Position numbers and translations under genes: made by a program. From Calothrix anomala FACHB-343 (GTDB lineage Bacteria > Cyanobacteriota > Cyanobacteriia > Cyanobacteriales > Nostocaceae): a stretch of 64,000 bases of DNA. The notes below the pieces were generated by a model that did no database searches, was not told the origin of the DNA, and saw nothing but the letters and a program-made list of their open reading frames with translations. The stretch covers positions 25,354-89,353 of the forward strand of contig NZ_JACJQG010000035.1 in the NCBI RefSeq assembly GCF_014696435.1. Reading direction: 5' to 3'. This document shows positions 25,854 to 33,857 of this stretch, one piece after another (the stretch's first letter is position 1; each line of letters begins with the position of its first letter).

Positions 25854-26228
25854 TTAAAACTGGTCATCGCGGATCTGAAAATTAGACTCCTTACCAAGGA
25901 AGCCAGTTATTTGCTTAATCCAGTTTGCAAGGCGGTTGAATTTATGCTCAATCGCTTTATCTGTGGCGTTAAGCCGATAATCGAGAAATACTTTTTTCTC
26001 AGAATATTCAGTTAGATGGATATCTAATTTCTTCTCGGTATCGTGAAACCGAATGGCCAGTTTATCTTCAAGCTGATCCATCGTTGTTAAAATGCTGGTT
26101 TCAACTTTGGTAATTTTGGCGTTGATATTTGACTCGACTTGAGAAAGTCGATAAATTGCGCCGATGATTAAAAGCAGTCCAGAGATAACAGTAATTGCAT
26201 TATTAACATCAATTTTCATCTGCTTCAA
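25854..26228 (-). CDS. Small membrane-anchored coiled-coil protein (last gene of collagen operon)
   Basis: 124 aa. One membrane segment lies near the N-terminus (about 9-27, AITVISGLLLIIGAIYRLS). A predicted coiled coil follows (about 30-85, rich in heptads such as VETSILTTMDQLEDKLAIRF), then a basic amphipathic tail. The shape resembles small phage-encoded lysis or tail-accessory proteins but no family is certain. It overlaps the upstream gene by 20 bp and is therefore translationally linked to the collagen-like operon. Confidence 0.55.
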   Translation of the reverse strand: MKQMKIDVNNAITVISGLLLIIGAIYRLSQVESNINAKITKVETSILTTMDQLEDKLAIRFHDTEKKLDIHLTEYSEKKVFLDYRLNATDKAIEHKFNRLANWIKQITGFLGKESNFQIRDDQF

Positions 26229-26556
26229 AAGACAATATTTTTTTAATGCTAATTGTTGTTCTTCCTAAATAAGTATTAGGAAAAAATTCTAATTTAAACC
26301 TACCCTTAGGCGGGAGTTCGATTTCTTGATTACTGAAGCCGACTATATAAGAGCCAGAGATTACCCTACCCGGATAATCAATCAAAATGCGTTCTATACG
26401 TCCAGCACTTCTATAATTTCGGGTAGGATTTGCTTGAACGCTAATAATTAAATTAGTATCGCTGCTATCAAATACGTAAGGAAAAAGAATAGACTGAATT
26501 TGTCTTAAATCCAGCCTATACTCATTCTTAAACACTAGCTGTGTTTCAATCATCAC
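26209..26556 (-). CDS. Unknown beta-rich protein in collagen operon
   Basis: 115 aa starting MMIETQLVFKNEYRLDLRQI. Alternating hydrophobic and polar residues, with few helices expected, suggest a beta-sandwich (LIISVQANPTRNYRSAGRIE, VISGSYIVGFSNQEIELPP). No catalytic motif or signal peptide is seen. The start overlaps the upstream gene by four bases (ATGA-type junction) and the end overlaps the next by 20. This tight packing indicates a stoichiometric role with its neighbours, perhaps a structural component. The function is unknown. Confidence 0.5.
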   Translation of the reverse strand: MMIETQLVFKNEYRLDLRQIQSILFPYVFDSSDTNLIISVQANPTRNYRSAGRIERILIDYPGRVISGSYIVGFSNQEIELPPKGRFKLEFFPNTYLGRTTISIKKILSFEADEN

Positions 26557-26969
26557 TTTGTAACGAGTGAATATGTCCGTCCGTTGGGACTAACAAAACT
26601 AGTCGGCTTCTTACTAGCACCTTGTAAAAATTTCTTAATGTCAGAAATATTAGCGCTAGCGGGAACTGGAACACTCAAGTATTTAACTGCAACGCCTTTT
26701 TTTGATGCAGCGCTGCTGTTAGTACCTGGTAGGGGCACTTTAATACGTTTTGCGCCAACAGAACCACGAACGGCGACTTTAACGTCTTTCTTACCCTTGC
26801 TAGTTTTGGACGGTTTACGGGTAATTGTCGCCTCTTGGACAATTTTAAATCCAAGTTTTTCGGCGACTGAGCGCAACATATAAACATACTGAGATTTTGC
26901 GCCAGCACCTTGTCCAGTACCAGATTTAAACAAAACAGTAGCCCTAGGGCCTAATTTTTTACCTGCCAT
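26553..26969 (-). CDS. Unknown basic protein in collagen operon
   Basis: 138 aa, strongly basic (many Lys/Arg, for example RKPSKTSKGKKDVKVAVRG). It has a Gly-rich start (MAGKKLGPRATVLFKSGTGQGAG) and a C-terminal segment, VPASANISDIKKFLQGASKK, ending in PTSFVSPNGRTYSLVTK. It has no membrane segment. Basic character might reflect nucleic acid or anionic glycan binding, but this is a guess. It is transcribed with the collagen-like genes and overlaps the next gene by four bases. Confidence 0.5.
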   Translation of the reverse strand: MAGKKLGPRATVLFKSGTGQGAGAKSQYVYMLRSVAEKLGFKIVQEATITRKPSKTSKGKKDVKVAVRGSVGAKRIKVPLPGTNSSAASKKGVAVKYLSVPVPASANISDIKKFLQGASKKPTSFVSPNGRTYSLVTK

Positions 26970-27019
26970 CTAATTACCTACCTATCTATTAATAAGTTGT
27001 GGATAGTCATTAATTAGAT

Positions 27020-28054
27020 TTAGAGATAATCAATGGCATGAACAGTAACATCACCATTGGTTGCGGCTGAGGTGGTAAATGGTAAGTTACCTGAAATAGT
27101 TGCACTTCCAGTTTCTAAATCAAACTGAATTTGAATATTATTAGGCTGATTTTCTGCTGGAGTTACCGCTTTTTCTGCTGCTGCAAGCAAGCTTGCCATT
27201 TCTAATAGTGCTTCTGGTAATGTATCTGAGGCTAAGTCACCACCACCATTAGCAAAGGTTGAATAGGTAGAACCTAAATAATCAGATACAACAATATCAA
27301 TTGCGCCACCAGCACCAATAGAAGTTGTTACAGGTAAAGTTGCTGCTACAGCAATTGTTCCCGTATCAAAACTGACTGTAGTCGAAATATTACGTCTAGG
27401 TGTCAGTCCTGGGTTAGCACCATTGCGAGAATTTTCAGCAGCATCCAACGCTCTACAAATTTCAAAAAAAGCAGCAGGTAATTGAGTAGATTTTAAAGTT
27501 CCGGAAGTACCTGGATCAAAAGTAGACATCTTGTCCTCGTCGTAATAAATGTAATAGCCGTACTTGTAATCAGTCATAGCCGGAAACATCCCCAAATTGG
27601 GGGGAATAAACTGAGTTACTGTCTTTGGGGTTAATGTCAAAGACAGCAACTCAGATGATGGAGTAGGAATTACAAGCCGATTATTAACAACAGTGGTACT
27701 AAAACTAGTTCGCTCCAAAACCGTATTTACTGCTGGTGGTAGTTCATCAATAGCTGCACTCCAGTCAGTATTAATACTATTCCCTGATGGGGTAATTGCA
27801 CTATCTCCATCATTACCACTATCAGTAATAGTATTGTCTCTATTTTGAATAATTGATTTTATTGAAGTAGATGGAAGAAATATATACCAGTTTCTCTTCC
27901 ATTTAAAGGCTATTTTAATTCTCTTTTTTAAGAGCTTTTTAATTAACTGTAACAGATACTTTTCTGAATAATGTATAAGTCTAGCAAACGTAATTAATTT
28001 AACGGCTAACCTACCATTAACAACAAAAACAGTATCAAGTTCTACTATCCTCAT
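27020..28054 (-). CDS. Unknown protein with internal duplication, in collagen operon
   Basis: 344 aa. The N-terminal 60 residues are basic and hydrophobic (RLIHYSEKYLLQLIKKLLKK), then a Ser/Thr linker follows. The C-terminal half contains two related units of about 85 residues: LPAAFFEICRALDAAENSRN plus a beta-rich tail ending LPVTTS, and LPEALLEMASLLAAAEKAVT plus a tail ending LPFTTS. Each is a helix followed by strands. Its start overlaps the stop of the collagen-like gene by four bases, so the two are translationally coupled. This arrangement suggests a partner or assembly factor of the fibre protein. No known family is recognised. Confidence 0.5.
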   Translation of the reverse strand: MRIVELDTVFVVNGRLAVKLITFARLIHYSEKYLLQLIKKLLKKRIKIAFKWKRNWYIFLPSTSIKSIIQNRDNTITDSGNDGDSAITPSGNSINTDWSAAIDELPPAVNTVLERTSFSTTVVNNRLVIPTPSSELLSLTLTPKTVTQFIPPNLGMFPAMTDYKYGYYIYYDEDKMSTFDPGTSGTLKSTQLPAAFFEICRALDAAENSRNGANPGLTPRRNISTTVSFDTGTIAVAATLPVTTSIGAGGAIDIVVSDYLGSTYSTFANGGGDLASDTLPEALLEMASLLAAAEKAVTPAENQPNNIQIQFDLETGSATISGNLPFTTSAATNGDVTVHAIDYL

Positions 28055-30411
28055 TTTTTATCTCTTAACTTTTTAGTCCAAGTTGGCACAGTATCTTTTT
28101 GACCTGTGGGGAAGAATTGACAGAGTGTAGGAGTTACTGAAACTTCTTTATAATTCTCATTAGAATTAGTAGTTTCTGGTGATTTAATACCTTTTAAATA
28201 ATCCGGTTCTACATATAGCAATAGCGCTCTTAATACTCGTAAACACTCAGATTCAGTTTTACACCAGACAATAATTTTAGAATTATCATTTAATGTCTGA
28301 ATACCTCTGTATCTACCTTTCTCATAGTCGGGGAAATTAGGACTGTGATTTTGGTTATACCTGTAGTGGGGTAGTATCAAAGTCCATCGGCTTCTACCTA
28401 TTTTTCCGTTGCCTAAATTCTCTGCATATTGAATAGCTAATTGAGGTCTTTGACGGGTGCGAGTCTGCCAATAATCAGGTACAGATAAATAAGCTTCAAA
28501 TTCTTTATTTTTAGCTAAACAAAGTTCAGAATTAGCTTTAAATAATTCCTCATATTCGCCGATGATTGTTGACGAATTACTTGCTGTACCAGTCTTGTTA
28601 GCTATGGCTTTAACAGTTTCAGTAACTCTTTTAACTTCCCATTCACCTTGTTCATTCTTAGTACATTGGCAAACAGGAACTTGAACAGGAATAAATTTCA
28701 CATCCGCATCCTCACCTGGTTTGCCATCAACACCATTACGTCCATCAACGCCAACACCGTTACGCCCATCAACGCCATTACGTCCATCAACGCCATTACG
28801 TCCGTCAACGCCATTGCGTCCGTCAGTACCATTGCGTCCATTGATGCCATTGCGACCGTCAACACCATTTCTGCCATCAGTGCCATTGCGCCCGTCAGTA
28901 CCGTTACGTCCGTCAGTGCCATTGCGGCCGTTAATGCCATTACGCCCATTTGTCCCAGGTAAGCCGCGTAAACCGTTACGCCCGTCAACGCCATTTCTGC
29001 CATCGGTTCCATTGCGACCGTCAACACCATTTCTGCCATCGGTTCCATTGCGACCGTCAACCCCGTTACGTCCGTCAATTCCGTTTCTGCCATCGGTTCC
29101 ATTACGCCCATCAGTACCGTTACGCCCATTTGTCCCAGGTAAGCCGCGTAAACCGTTACGCCCGTCAACGCCATTTCTGCCATCGGTTCCATTGCGACCA
29201 TCAATTCCGTTTCTTGGGATGGGATAAGGTTTTAAGGGAATAGCATCGCGACCGTTACGCCCATCAACGCCGTTGCGACCAGCCAAACCGTTACGTCCAT
29301 CAACGCCGTTGCGACCAGCTAAACCGTTACGTCCATCTTTGCCATGTATCACTATGGGCGCTGGCCCAGGAACCTTAATTTCTCTCATGATGGTTTCGAC
29401 TTTGGTTACTTCAATGGTTACGGTTCTGCCGTCTTGACCATCAACGCCGTTTCTACCTTGCTGCCCATCCCGTCCGTTTAGTCCGTTGCGACCGTCAACG
29501 CCGTTTTTACCTTGCTGCCCATCCCGTCCATTTAGTCCGTTGCGACCGTCAACGCCGTTACGCCCGTCCCGTCCTGGTATTCCTTGTCTTCCGTCAACGC
29601 CATTTCTACCGTCACGTCCGGGTAATGCTGGTCTTGCGTCCCGTCCTGGTAGTCCTGGTTTGCCATCAATGCCATTTCTACCATCACGTCCGGGTAATGC
29701 TGGTCTGCCATCGCGTCCGGGTGGCGCTGCTCTACCATCACGTCCAGGTAAACCGCGCTGTCCATCTCGTCCGTTACGTCCGTCCCGTCCGGTTCTACCG
29801 TCACGTCCATCTCGTCCGGCTCTACCGTTAAGTCCATCTCGTCCGGCTCTACCCGCCGGGCCTGGTGTAGCTGCACGATTTCGTAAAAAGCCAACAGCCA
29901 TTTGCAAACCATTAACAGTAGTTTCTAGTGACAATTGACCGGATTGGATTTCTTGGACTACCTGTTTTAAAAACAAAATTGTGTCAATGATGCTCAGTAG
30001 CCTATCAATTTTGTCTAAAACTGAAGCTATGCGACCCAAGGCTGTCGATGCTGTGGTTGCAGCACTAGCAGCAGTGGCAGCCGCAGTCCCAGCAGCAGCT
30101 AAGGCGGCGGCCGCAATTGCCGCAGCCGCCGCGGCCGCTGTGAGAATCGCTTTGAGTTCTTTTAATTCGGCGCGAATGTTTTCGGCTTCACCCATTGCAG
30201 CAAGTGCTTGCCCAGAAGCGCGATAAGCTTCTGCTAGTGCTTGTTTTGCTGTTCTTCTGGCATATTCGTCTACATTTGAACTTTGATTTTTTAATGCAGA
30301 TATTTCGGCTCTTAAAGCATTAATCTGTTGCTGTAAGTTGGAACAACAGTCGCACTTGCCAGCACAATTTAAGGCTTGTTGCAAATTATTTATTGTGCTG
30401 GAAGCACTCAT
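28051..30411 (-). CDS. Collagen-like repeat protein
   Basis: 786 aa. The N-terminus has a cysteine cluster (Cys16, 20, 22, 23), a coiled coil (about 24-90) and an Ala-rich hydrophobic stretch (about 91-125) that could span or coat a membrane. Gly-X-Y triplets fill about 184-568, mostly GRN, GVD, GTD, GRD, with few prolines. There are two breaks of about 29 and 11 residues (329-357, 389-399) and one GVGVDG slip near 553. A globular C-terminal domain (about 570-786) has CQC at 581-583 and no secretion motif I recognise. Such proteins form triple-helical fibres. The charged Arg/Asp pattern would stabilise the helix without hydroxyproline. It is the centre of a seven-gene operon. Confidence 0.85.
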   Translation of the reverse strand: MSASSTINNLQQALNCAGKCDCCSNLQQQINALRAEISALKNQSSNVDEYARRTAKQALAEAYRASGQALAAMGEAENIRAELKELKAILTAAAAAAAIAAAALAAAGTAAATAASAATTASTALGRIASVLDKIDRLLSIIDTILFLKQVVQEIQSGQLSLETTVNGLQMAVGFLRNRAATPGPAGRAGRDGLNGRAGRDGRDGRTGRDGRNGRDGQRGLPGRDGRAAPPGRDGRPALPGRDGRNGIDGKPGLPGRDARPALPGRDGRNGVDGRQGIPGRDGRNGVDGRNGLNGRDGQQGKNGVDGRNGLNGRDGQQGRNGVDGQDGRTVTIEVTKVETIMREIKVPGPAPIVIHGKDGRNGLAGRNGVDGRNGLAGRNGVDGRNGRDAIPLKPYPIPRNGIDGRNGTDGRNGVDGRNGLRGLPGTNGRNGTDGRNGTDGRNGIDGRNGVDGRNGTDGRNGVDGRNGTDGRNGVDGRNGLRGLPGTNGRNGINGRNGTDGRNGTDGRNGTDGRNGVDGRNGINGRNGTDGRNGVDGRNGVDGRNGVDGRNGVGVDGRNGVDGKPGEDADVKFIPVQVPVCQCTKNEQGEWEVKRVTETVKAIANKTGTASNSSTIIGEYEELFKANSELCLAKNKEFEAYLSVPDYWQTRTRQRPQLAIQYAENLGNGKIGRSRWTLILPHYRYNQNHSPNFPDYEKGRYRGIQTLNDNSKIIVWCKTESECLRVLRALLLYVEPDYLKGIKSPETTNSNENYKEVSVTPTLCQFFPTGQKDTVPTWTKKLRDKK

Positions 30412-30424
30412 TTAATTTATCCTG

Positions 30425-30847
30425 CTAACTACAATTTTTGTTTCTCAATTGACTGGACAATCCTTCAATTTTTGACCATTCAGCATTGGAGATACACTTG
30501 CCATTGCATCCCGTACCGCAAGCAATTTCACATTCTGATAATGATTGGTAAATTCCCGGCGTATTATAGGTACTGCTGGGAATGCAAGCACCGTTAATAC
30601 AATCATATTTAAAAGGATCTAAAATCCATGCAGCAGTACCGTATCTAAAACCCCATCCGGGATTAGGTTCAATGCCGTTTACAAAAACTTTGTAAGCAGT
30701 TTCTCCAGCGAAGAAAACCCAAGCTTGGTAGGTAACAATGTATTGTCCAGATGAATTAGGAGGTATGTCAGTACTTGGTAATTCTCTGAATTCATAAGTT
30801 CCTGTTGCCCCTACACCAACAATTCCTTCTAAATGCCCTATCGCCAT
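30425..30847 (-). CDS. Cysteine-rich small protein in collagen operon
   Basis: 140 aa. The first about 90 residues are beta-rich. The C-terminal 55 residues hold eight Cys: DCINGACIPSSTYNTPGIYQ, then SLSECEIACGTGCNGKC, then a final Cys. The pattern C-x3-C ... GxYxSLxxCxxxC resembles small disulfide modules seen at the ends of bacterial and phage fibre proteins, a resemblance I cannot verify here. It probably folds extracellularly. It starts two bases after the stop of the preceding gene and ends 13 bases before the collagen-like gene, so it is cotranscribed. Confidence 0.55.
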   Translation of the reverse strand: MAIGHLEGIVGVGATGTYEFRELPSTDIPPNSSGQYIVTYQAWVFFAGETAYKVFVNGIEPNPGWGFRYGTAAWILDPFKYDCINGACIPSSTYNTPGIYQSLSECEIACGTGCNGKCISNAEWSKIEGLSSQLRNKNCS

Positions 30848-30849
30848 AT

Positions 30850-31179
30850 TTAGTAATCATCTGGATCAATTGTGCTTGTTGTATCTGGTTTTGCAGCGTT
30901 AATTGTTAGTTGGTCAACTCTGTATTGGTCGTTGTTTGTTCCCCTAAAAGCAAAACTTGGGAAGCCATTTGCAATATAAATACTCTGGTCTAAATTACTT
31001 TCAAAGTTTGTTTGTGATAAAGGTGTTTGCGCTTTTAATAAAATTGCTATTAGTAAACTTTCAGCAGTATTGTTACTTCCTGCTGTTAGTCCTGGTAGGT
31101 CTGCTTTTGTAATTGTGATGGTAGTGCTGGTTTGTGTGGCGTTAGCACCGAAAACGTCTGTTAATGTTGGTTCTGCCAT
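30850..31179 (-). CDS. First gene of collagen operon, unknown 109-aa protein
   Basis: 109 aa starting MAEPTLTDVFGANATQTSTT. Thr-rich beta strands alternate with a short helix (NNTAESLLIAILLKAQTPLS). No signal peptide, cysteine or metal motif is seen. The phrase SLLIAILLKAQ is followed by NFESNLDQSIYIANGFPSFA, which could be a capping strand region. It is the promoter-proximal gene of the seven-gene operon. A strong palindrome with a minus-strand T-run lies 54 bp upstream. The function is unknown; a virion- or fibre-associated structural role is only inferred from context. Confidence 0.55.
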   Translation of the reverse strand: MAEPTLTDVFGANATQTSTTITITKADLPGLTAGSNNTAESLLIAILLKAQTPLSQTNFESNLDQSIYIANGFPSFAFRGTNNDQYRVDQLTINAAKPDTTSTIDPDDY

Positions 31180-31225
31180 TTTGATGATGATTGAAACTCT
31201 TTAAATTCTTTTATAAGAGCAATCA

Positions 31226-31272
31226 AAAAAATAGTAAATCTACATCTTTTACCTAAAAGCTGTAGATTTACT
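31226..31272 (-). terminator. 40-bp near-perfect palindrome with minus-strand T-run upstream of collagen operon
   Basis: Arms agtaaatctaca (31233-31244) and tgtagatttact (31261-31272) enclose a second inverted pair ctttta/taaaag around a 2-base loop; only one base pair is mismatched. On the minus strand it is followed by attttttt. It looks like an intrinsic terminator placed in the leader of the collagen operon, between the divergent recombinase and the first operon gene. It could insulate or attenuate. Confidence 0.6.
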
Positions 31273-31381
31273 GAGGGGCTGTGATGCTTGCTGTGTCTAT
31301 ACTTGATGAATTATTAATTAATAGCTAATTAAGCTATATACCTGATTTTATTTGCTAAATAGTAAAAGTTGTATATGAGTT

Positions 31382-31957
31382 ATGAAAGTCAACGGTCATG
31401 GTCAAGCTAGTGTTTTTTCTAAAAAAGATTATGAAAAAATTTTGCTGCTGACTCCGGGCAAGAATCACCGGATGATTTTTCGGCTGTGTTATTGGACTGC
31501 TGCCAGGATGGGTGAGGTTTGCAAGCTGAAAACATCTGATGTTTATTTCCGTACTGGTAAACCGTTTGACAAGATTACTTATGAGAAAGGTTCTACTAAA
31601 ACTAAGAAGACCCGACAAATACCAGTCAGTGAAACGCTTAAACAACATTTACAAGCCTACTGGCAGGAAATACAGCCGGATTATGATGATTTTTTATTTC
31701 CTGGGTTGATTGAAGGTACTCATTTGCAGTTTCAGTCTGCTGATGATGCTTTGCGGCGGGCGATTAAAAAAGCTGGGTTGGATGATATGGGTTACAGCAC
31801 TCACAGTTTCCGGCGCTCTACTGCTACTCAGTTATCTCGCAGTGGAATAGCTTTACCTGTGATTAAACAAATTACGGGGCATTCTAGTTTACAAAGTCTT
31901 CAACTGTACATTGACACTACTGAAGACCAAGTTTTGGGGGCGATCGCAACTCTATGA
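31382..31957 (+). CDS. Minimal tyrosine recombinase (integrase catalytic domain only)
   Basis: 191 aa. All catalytic residues of a tyrosine recombinase are seen in order: Arg in WTAARMGEVCKL, Lys in EKGSTKTKKTR, His-x-x-Arg in HSFRRSTATQL, His in ITGHSSLQS, and the nucleophile Tyr in LQLYIDTT. The usual N-terminal core-binding domain is missing; the size is close to the fimbrial invertases FimB/FimE. It may catalyse inversion or integration of the island. It is divergent from the collagen operon. The stop overlaps the next small gene by an ATGA junction. Confidence 0.85.
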   Translation: MKVNGHGQASVFSKKDYEKILLLTPGKNHRMIFRLCYWTAARMGEVCKLKTSDVYFRTGKPFDKITYEKGSTKTKKTRQIPVSETLKQHLQAYWQEIQPDYDDFLFPGLIEGTHLQFQSADDALRRAIKKAGLDDMGYSTHSFRRSTATQLSRSGIALPVIKQITGHSSLQSLQLYIDTTEDQVLGAIATL

Positions 31958-32127
31958 TCAACAAAACCGATTTGATACTTTCCCTTGGTTACCTAATTGG
32001 CCAAATACTCAACGGCGATATGGACAACCCCGAAACCCTAGCAAAATCTCTAGAAGGTATCGCTGACCGGGTTTGGGATGAATATGAAGCTGCATTACTT
32101 CCGCCGTCGCTTAGGATTGACCCATGA
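31954..32127 (+). CDS. Small protein coupled to the recombinase, 57 aa
   Basis: 57 aa: MINKTDLILSLGYLIGQILN, then GDMDNPETLAKSLEGIADRV, then WDEYEAALLPPSLRIDP. Its ATG overlaps the recombinase TGA (ATGA), strong evidence for translational coupling. The sequence is acidic and helical with no cysteine. Small acidic partners next to integrases are often directionality factors, but excisionases are usually basic DNA binders, so the role is uncertain. Confidence 0.6.
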   Translation: MINKTDLILSLGYLIGQILNGDMDNPETLAKSLEGIADRVWDEYEAALLPPSLRIDP

Positions 32128-32274
32128 GTTTTAACTCATTGTTGGTTATTCACAAACGCGATCGCACTTCTACACGCCCTGATTCCAAAGAAACGCGATC
32201 GCATTTTTTATGGGCATGGGGCATTGGGCATGGGGTGGTAAAATTGCCGTGTCACATGGCAGTTGAGGCTGGTT

Positions 32275-32562
32275 ATGGGTGGAAGAACTAGCACCAGTTG
32301 GCCAACTGGTAGCAGTTGGCATCATGGAAAAACCAAAACAATTCGCGTCCCGATTGTTCTGGAACAGCCGGTTATGGATTATGCCAGGACTGTAGATTTA
32401 GGCGTTGACCCAGTAGAGCAATTAATAACCGAGTTTTTAAAAATTAAGCGTCGCCAACACAAGCGCCGGATTAATCATGAAAGTGAAATGACTGCTGGTG
32501 TACGCTGGGAAATTTTCAACGAGTTCCGGCGCTGGGTGGAGTGCGATCGCAAAAGGCGTTAG
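32275..32562 (+). CDS. Small basic protein, possible DNA-binding
   Basis: 95 aa from MGGRTSTSWPTGSSWHHGKT at 32275. The frame opens four codons earlier at 32263, but MGGRTS is the first ATG with a plausible upstream region. The middle part, KTIRVPIVLEQPVMDYARTV, resembles the start of small plasmid or cyanobacterial proteins with a ribbon-helix-helix character. The C-terminus is very basic (KIKRRQHKRRINHE ... CDRKRR). It overlaps by four bases the end of a gene on the opposite strand. Confidence 0.5.
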   Translation: MGGRTSTSWPTGSSWHHGKTKTIRVPIVLEQPVMDYARTVDLGVDPVEQLITEFLKIKRRQHKRRINHESEMTAGVRWEIFNEFRRWVECDRKRR

Positions 32563-32762
32563 TCCATTGAGACGTAGAAAACTCCTGAACCCCCACAATC
32601 GCTACATTCTTCTCTATATTCGTTTCCTTCCCATTCTTCCACCACTTCACCGCCACCACCACAGGTTGGGCATTCTATTTCTTCAAAAATCAGATCAATT
32701 TCATGCTCCTGAACTTGTCCGGTTTTATATACTTGGGTTTTTTTCTTGGGTTTGTTATTCAT
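32559..32762 (-). CDS. Small zinc-ribbon protein, 67 aa
   Basis: 67 aa. Two Cys pairs, CPTCGGGGEVVEEW and CSDCGGSG, have the CxxCxGxG form of the DnaJ-type zinc finger. A basic N-terminus (MNNKPKKKTQVYKT) precedes an acidic middle. It probably binds one zinc ion and may act as a chaperone-like or nucleic-acid accessory domain. It overlaps the upstream gene by eight bases and is the last gene of the repressor transcription unit. Confidence 0.65.
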   Translation of the reverse strand: MNNKPKKKTQVYKTGQVQEHEIDLIFEEIECPTCGGGGEVVEEWEGNEYREECSDCGGSGVFYVSMD

Positions 32763-33528
32763 TGGTTCCGCTCCATGACTGAATTAGATGCTTAATCTCC
32801 CCCGGTGAGTTACCAGATGCGATCGCACTTTCAACCTCAACTTTGCGATTTTGAGCCAAGTGCGATCGCGTATTCCCGCCGGGTATATGAATATGCTTAA
32901 TCTTCCGGCTTTGCTTATAGCAGTAGCGATAGTAAGAATTGGCTTTACGAGTTGATGGTCTGTACTCTTCCACCCATTGAGTGTGTTCTGGAACGCCAGT
33001 AGTAGATCCAAATCCTGGGGTTTTATGTTCTGGAACAGCATTTTTGGTATCACGTTCCAGAACATCGAATTGGCGATGCCTTCGGCGGGCTACGCCTACG
33101 CCCCCGATTTTCTCCAAGTATTCAACTATGGGTAAGACTTCCTGTGTATCCTGTTCCAGAACGGTGAAACAGCCATGAGGAACATATAACCAGCCATTGC
33201 GGCTGACTGCAATGTTGCCATTGGCTCTAGGGTCTACCCAGGTTACCTGACAAATCAAGTCTTTTTCAGATTTAAACTGATAGTCTTTTTTGAAACTGCC
33301 CTTGGTCGCGGCTTCGCATTTTTTCATCCAGTCAGGCGAAAGCTGCACCCAATCCCCCGGCTTAATAAAATGCTCCTGGGCAAGTGGTAATTCAGGAGCA
33401 TCAGAGAAGGAATTATCTACCTTATGACTATTTTTGTGGTCAACTTTACCACAGTCAGCCGTCGCCACAGTTTCCAGTGCAAATAATGTCAGTTGGCAGG
33501 CTGTACCTGGATCGCCTGATTTCTTCAT
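32755..33528 (-). CDS. Unrecognised island protein, 257 aa
   Basis: 257 aa. I do not recognise a family. The N-terminal half has a short beta-rich unit (FIKPGDWVQLSPDWMKKCEA ... ICQVTWVDP). The C-terminal half has a Tyr/Arg/Lys-rich stretch (STRKANSYYRYCYKQSRKIK) followed by HIHIPGGNTRSHLAQNRKVE, which occurs in cyanobacterial mobile-element proteins as I remember them. A dispersed palindromic repeat (gcgatgccttcggcgggcta, about 33073-33092) lies inside the frame and encodes GGVGVARRRHR. It lies downstream of the XRE repressor gene with a 44-bp gap and overlaps the zinc-ribbon gene. Confidence 0.55.
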   Translation of the reverse strand: MKKSGDPGTACQLTLFALETVATADCGKVDHKNSHKVDNSFSDAPELPLAQEHFIKPGDWVQLSPDWMKKCEAATKGSFKKDYQFKSEKDLICQVTWVDPRANGNIAVSRNGWLYVPHGCFTVLEQDTQEVLPIVEYLEKIGGVGVARRRHRQFDVLERDTKNAVPEHKTPGFGSTTGVPEHTQWVEEYRPSTRKANSYYRYCYKQSRKIKHIHIPGGNTRSHLAQNRKVEVESAIASGNSPGEIKHLIQSWSGTNE

Positions 33529-33572
33529 AATGAGATTAGGTATTTACGGCCGCCAACAAGGCGGCTCATTTT

Positions 33573-33845
33573 CTACTCAGGTTGTGGTAATCGACCACGT
33601 GGGCCAAAGTCATCAGGTAAATCCTGAATAGTTCTACCTTTTAACTTCAGTAAACGATCAAGAGCTTTCATCTGGGCAATTGTGAACGTTGGCACAGTAT
33701 CACCAGCTTCCCATCTACTGATAGTTCTGGCTGTTGTGCCAATAGAACGCCCAAATTCCTCTTGAGACATATCTAGTTCACTTCTTAGGGCTTTCAAGGG
33801 TGACTCACCCCCATCTTGTTCTCTGCTCACTCTTTTCTTTACCAT
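33573..33845 (-). CDS. XRE-family helix-turn-helix repressor
   Basis: 90 aa from MVKKRVSREQDGG at 33845. An alternative ATG at 33863 (MSKRVI) and further in-frame codons exist upstream, but these overlap the operator. The HTH is LRSELDMSQEEFGRSIGTTA followed by RTISRWEAGDTVPTF, the canonical Cro/C1 fold. It probably represses its own promoter and perhaps the opposite genes, as mobile-element repressors do. It is the first gene of a three-gene minus-strand unit. Confidence 0.8.
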   Translation of the reverse strand: MVKKRVSREQDGGESPLKALRSELDMSQEEFGRSIGTTARTISRWEAGDTVPTFTIAQMKALDRLLKLKGRTIQDLPDDFGPRGRLPQPE

Positions 33846-33857
33846 AATAACCCGCTT

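Noticed and set aside
28700-29900. CRISPR-like regular repeats and long antisense frames in the collagen-like gene
   Set aside because: The regularity is the 9- and 18-base pattern of Gly-X-Y codons. The antisense Pro/Ser/Leu-Arg frames are the complement of glycine-rich codons. There are no unique spacers.
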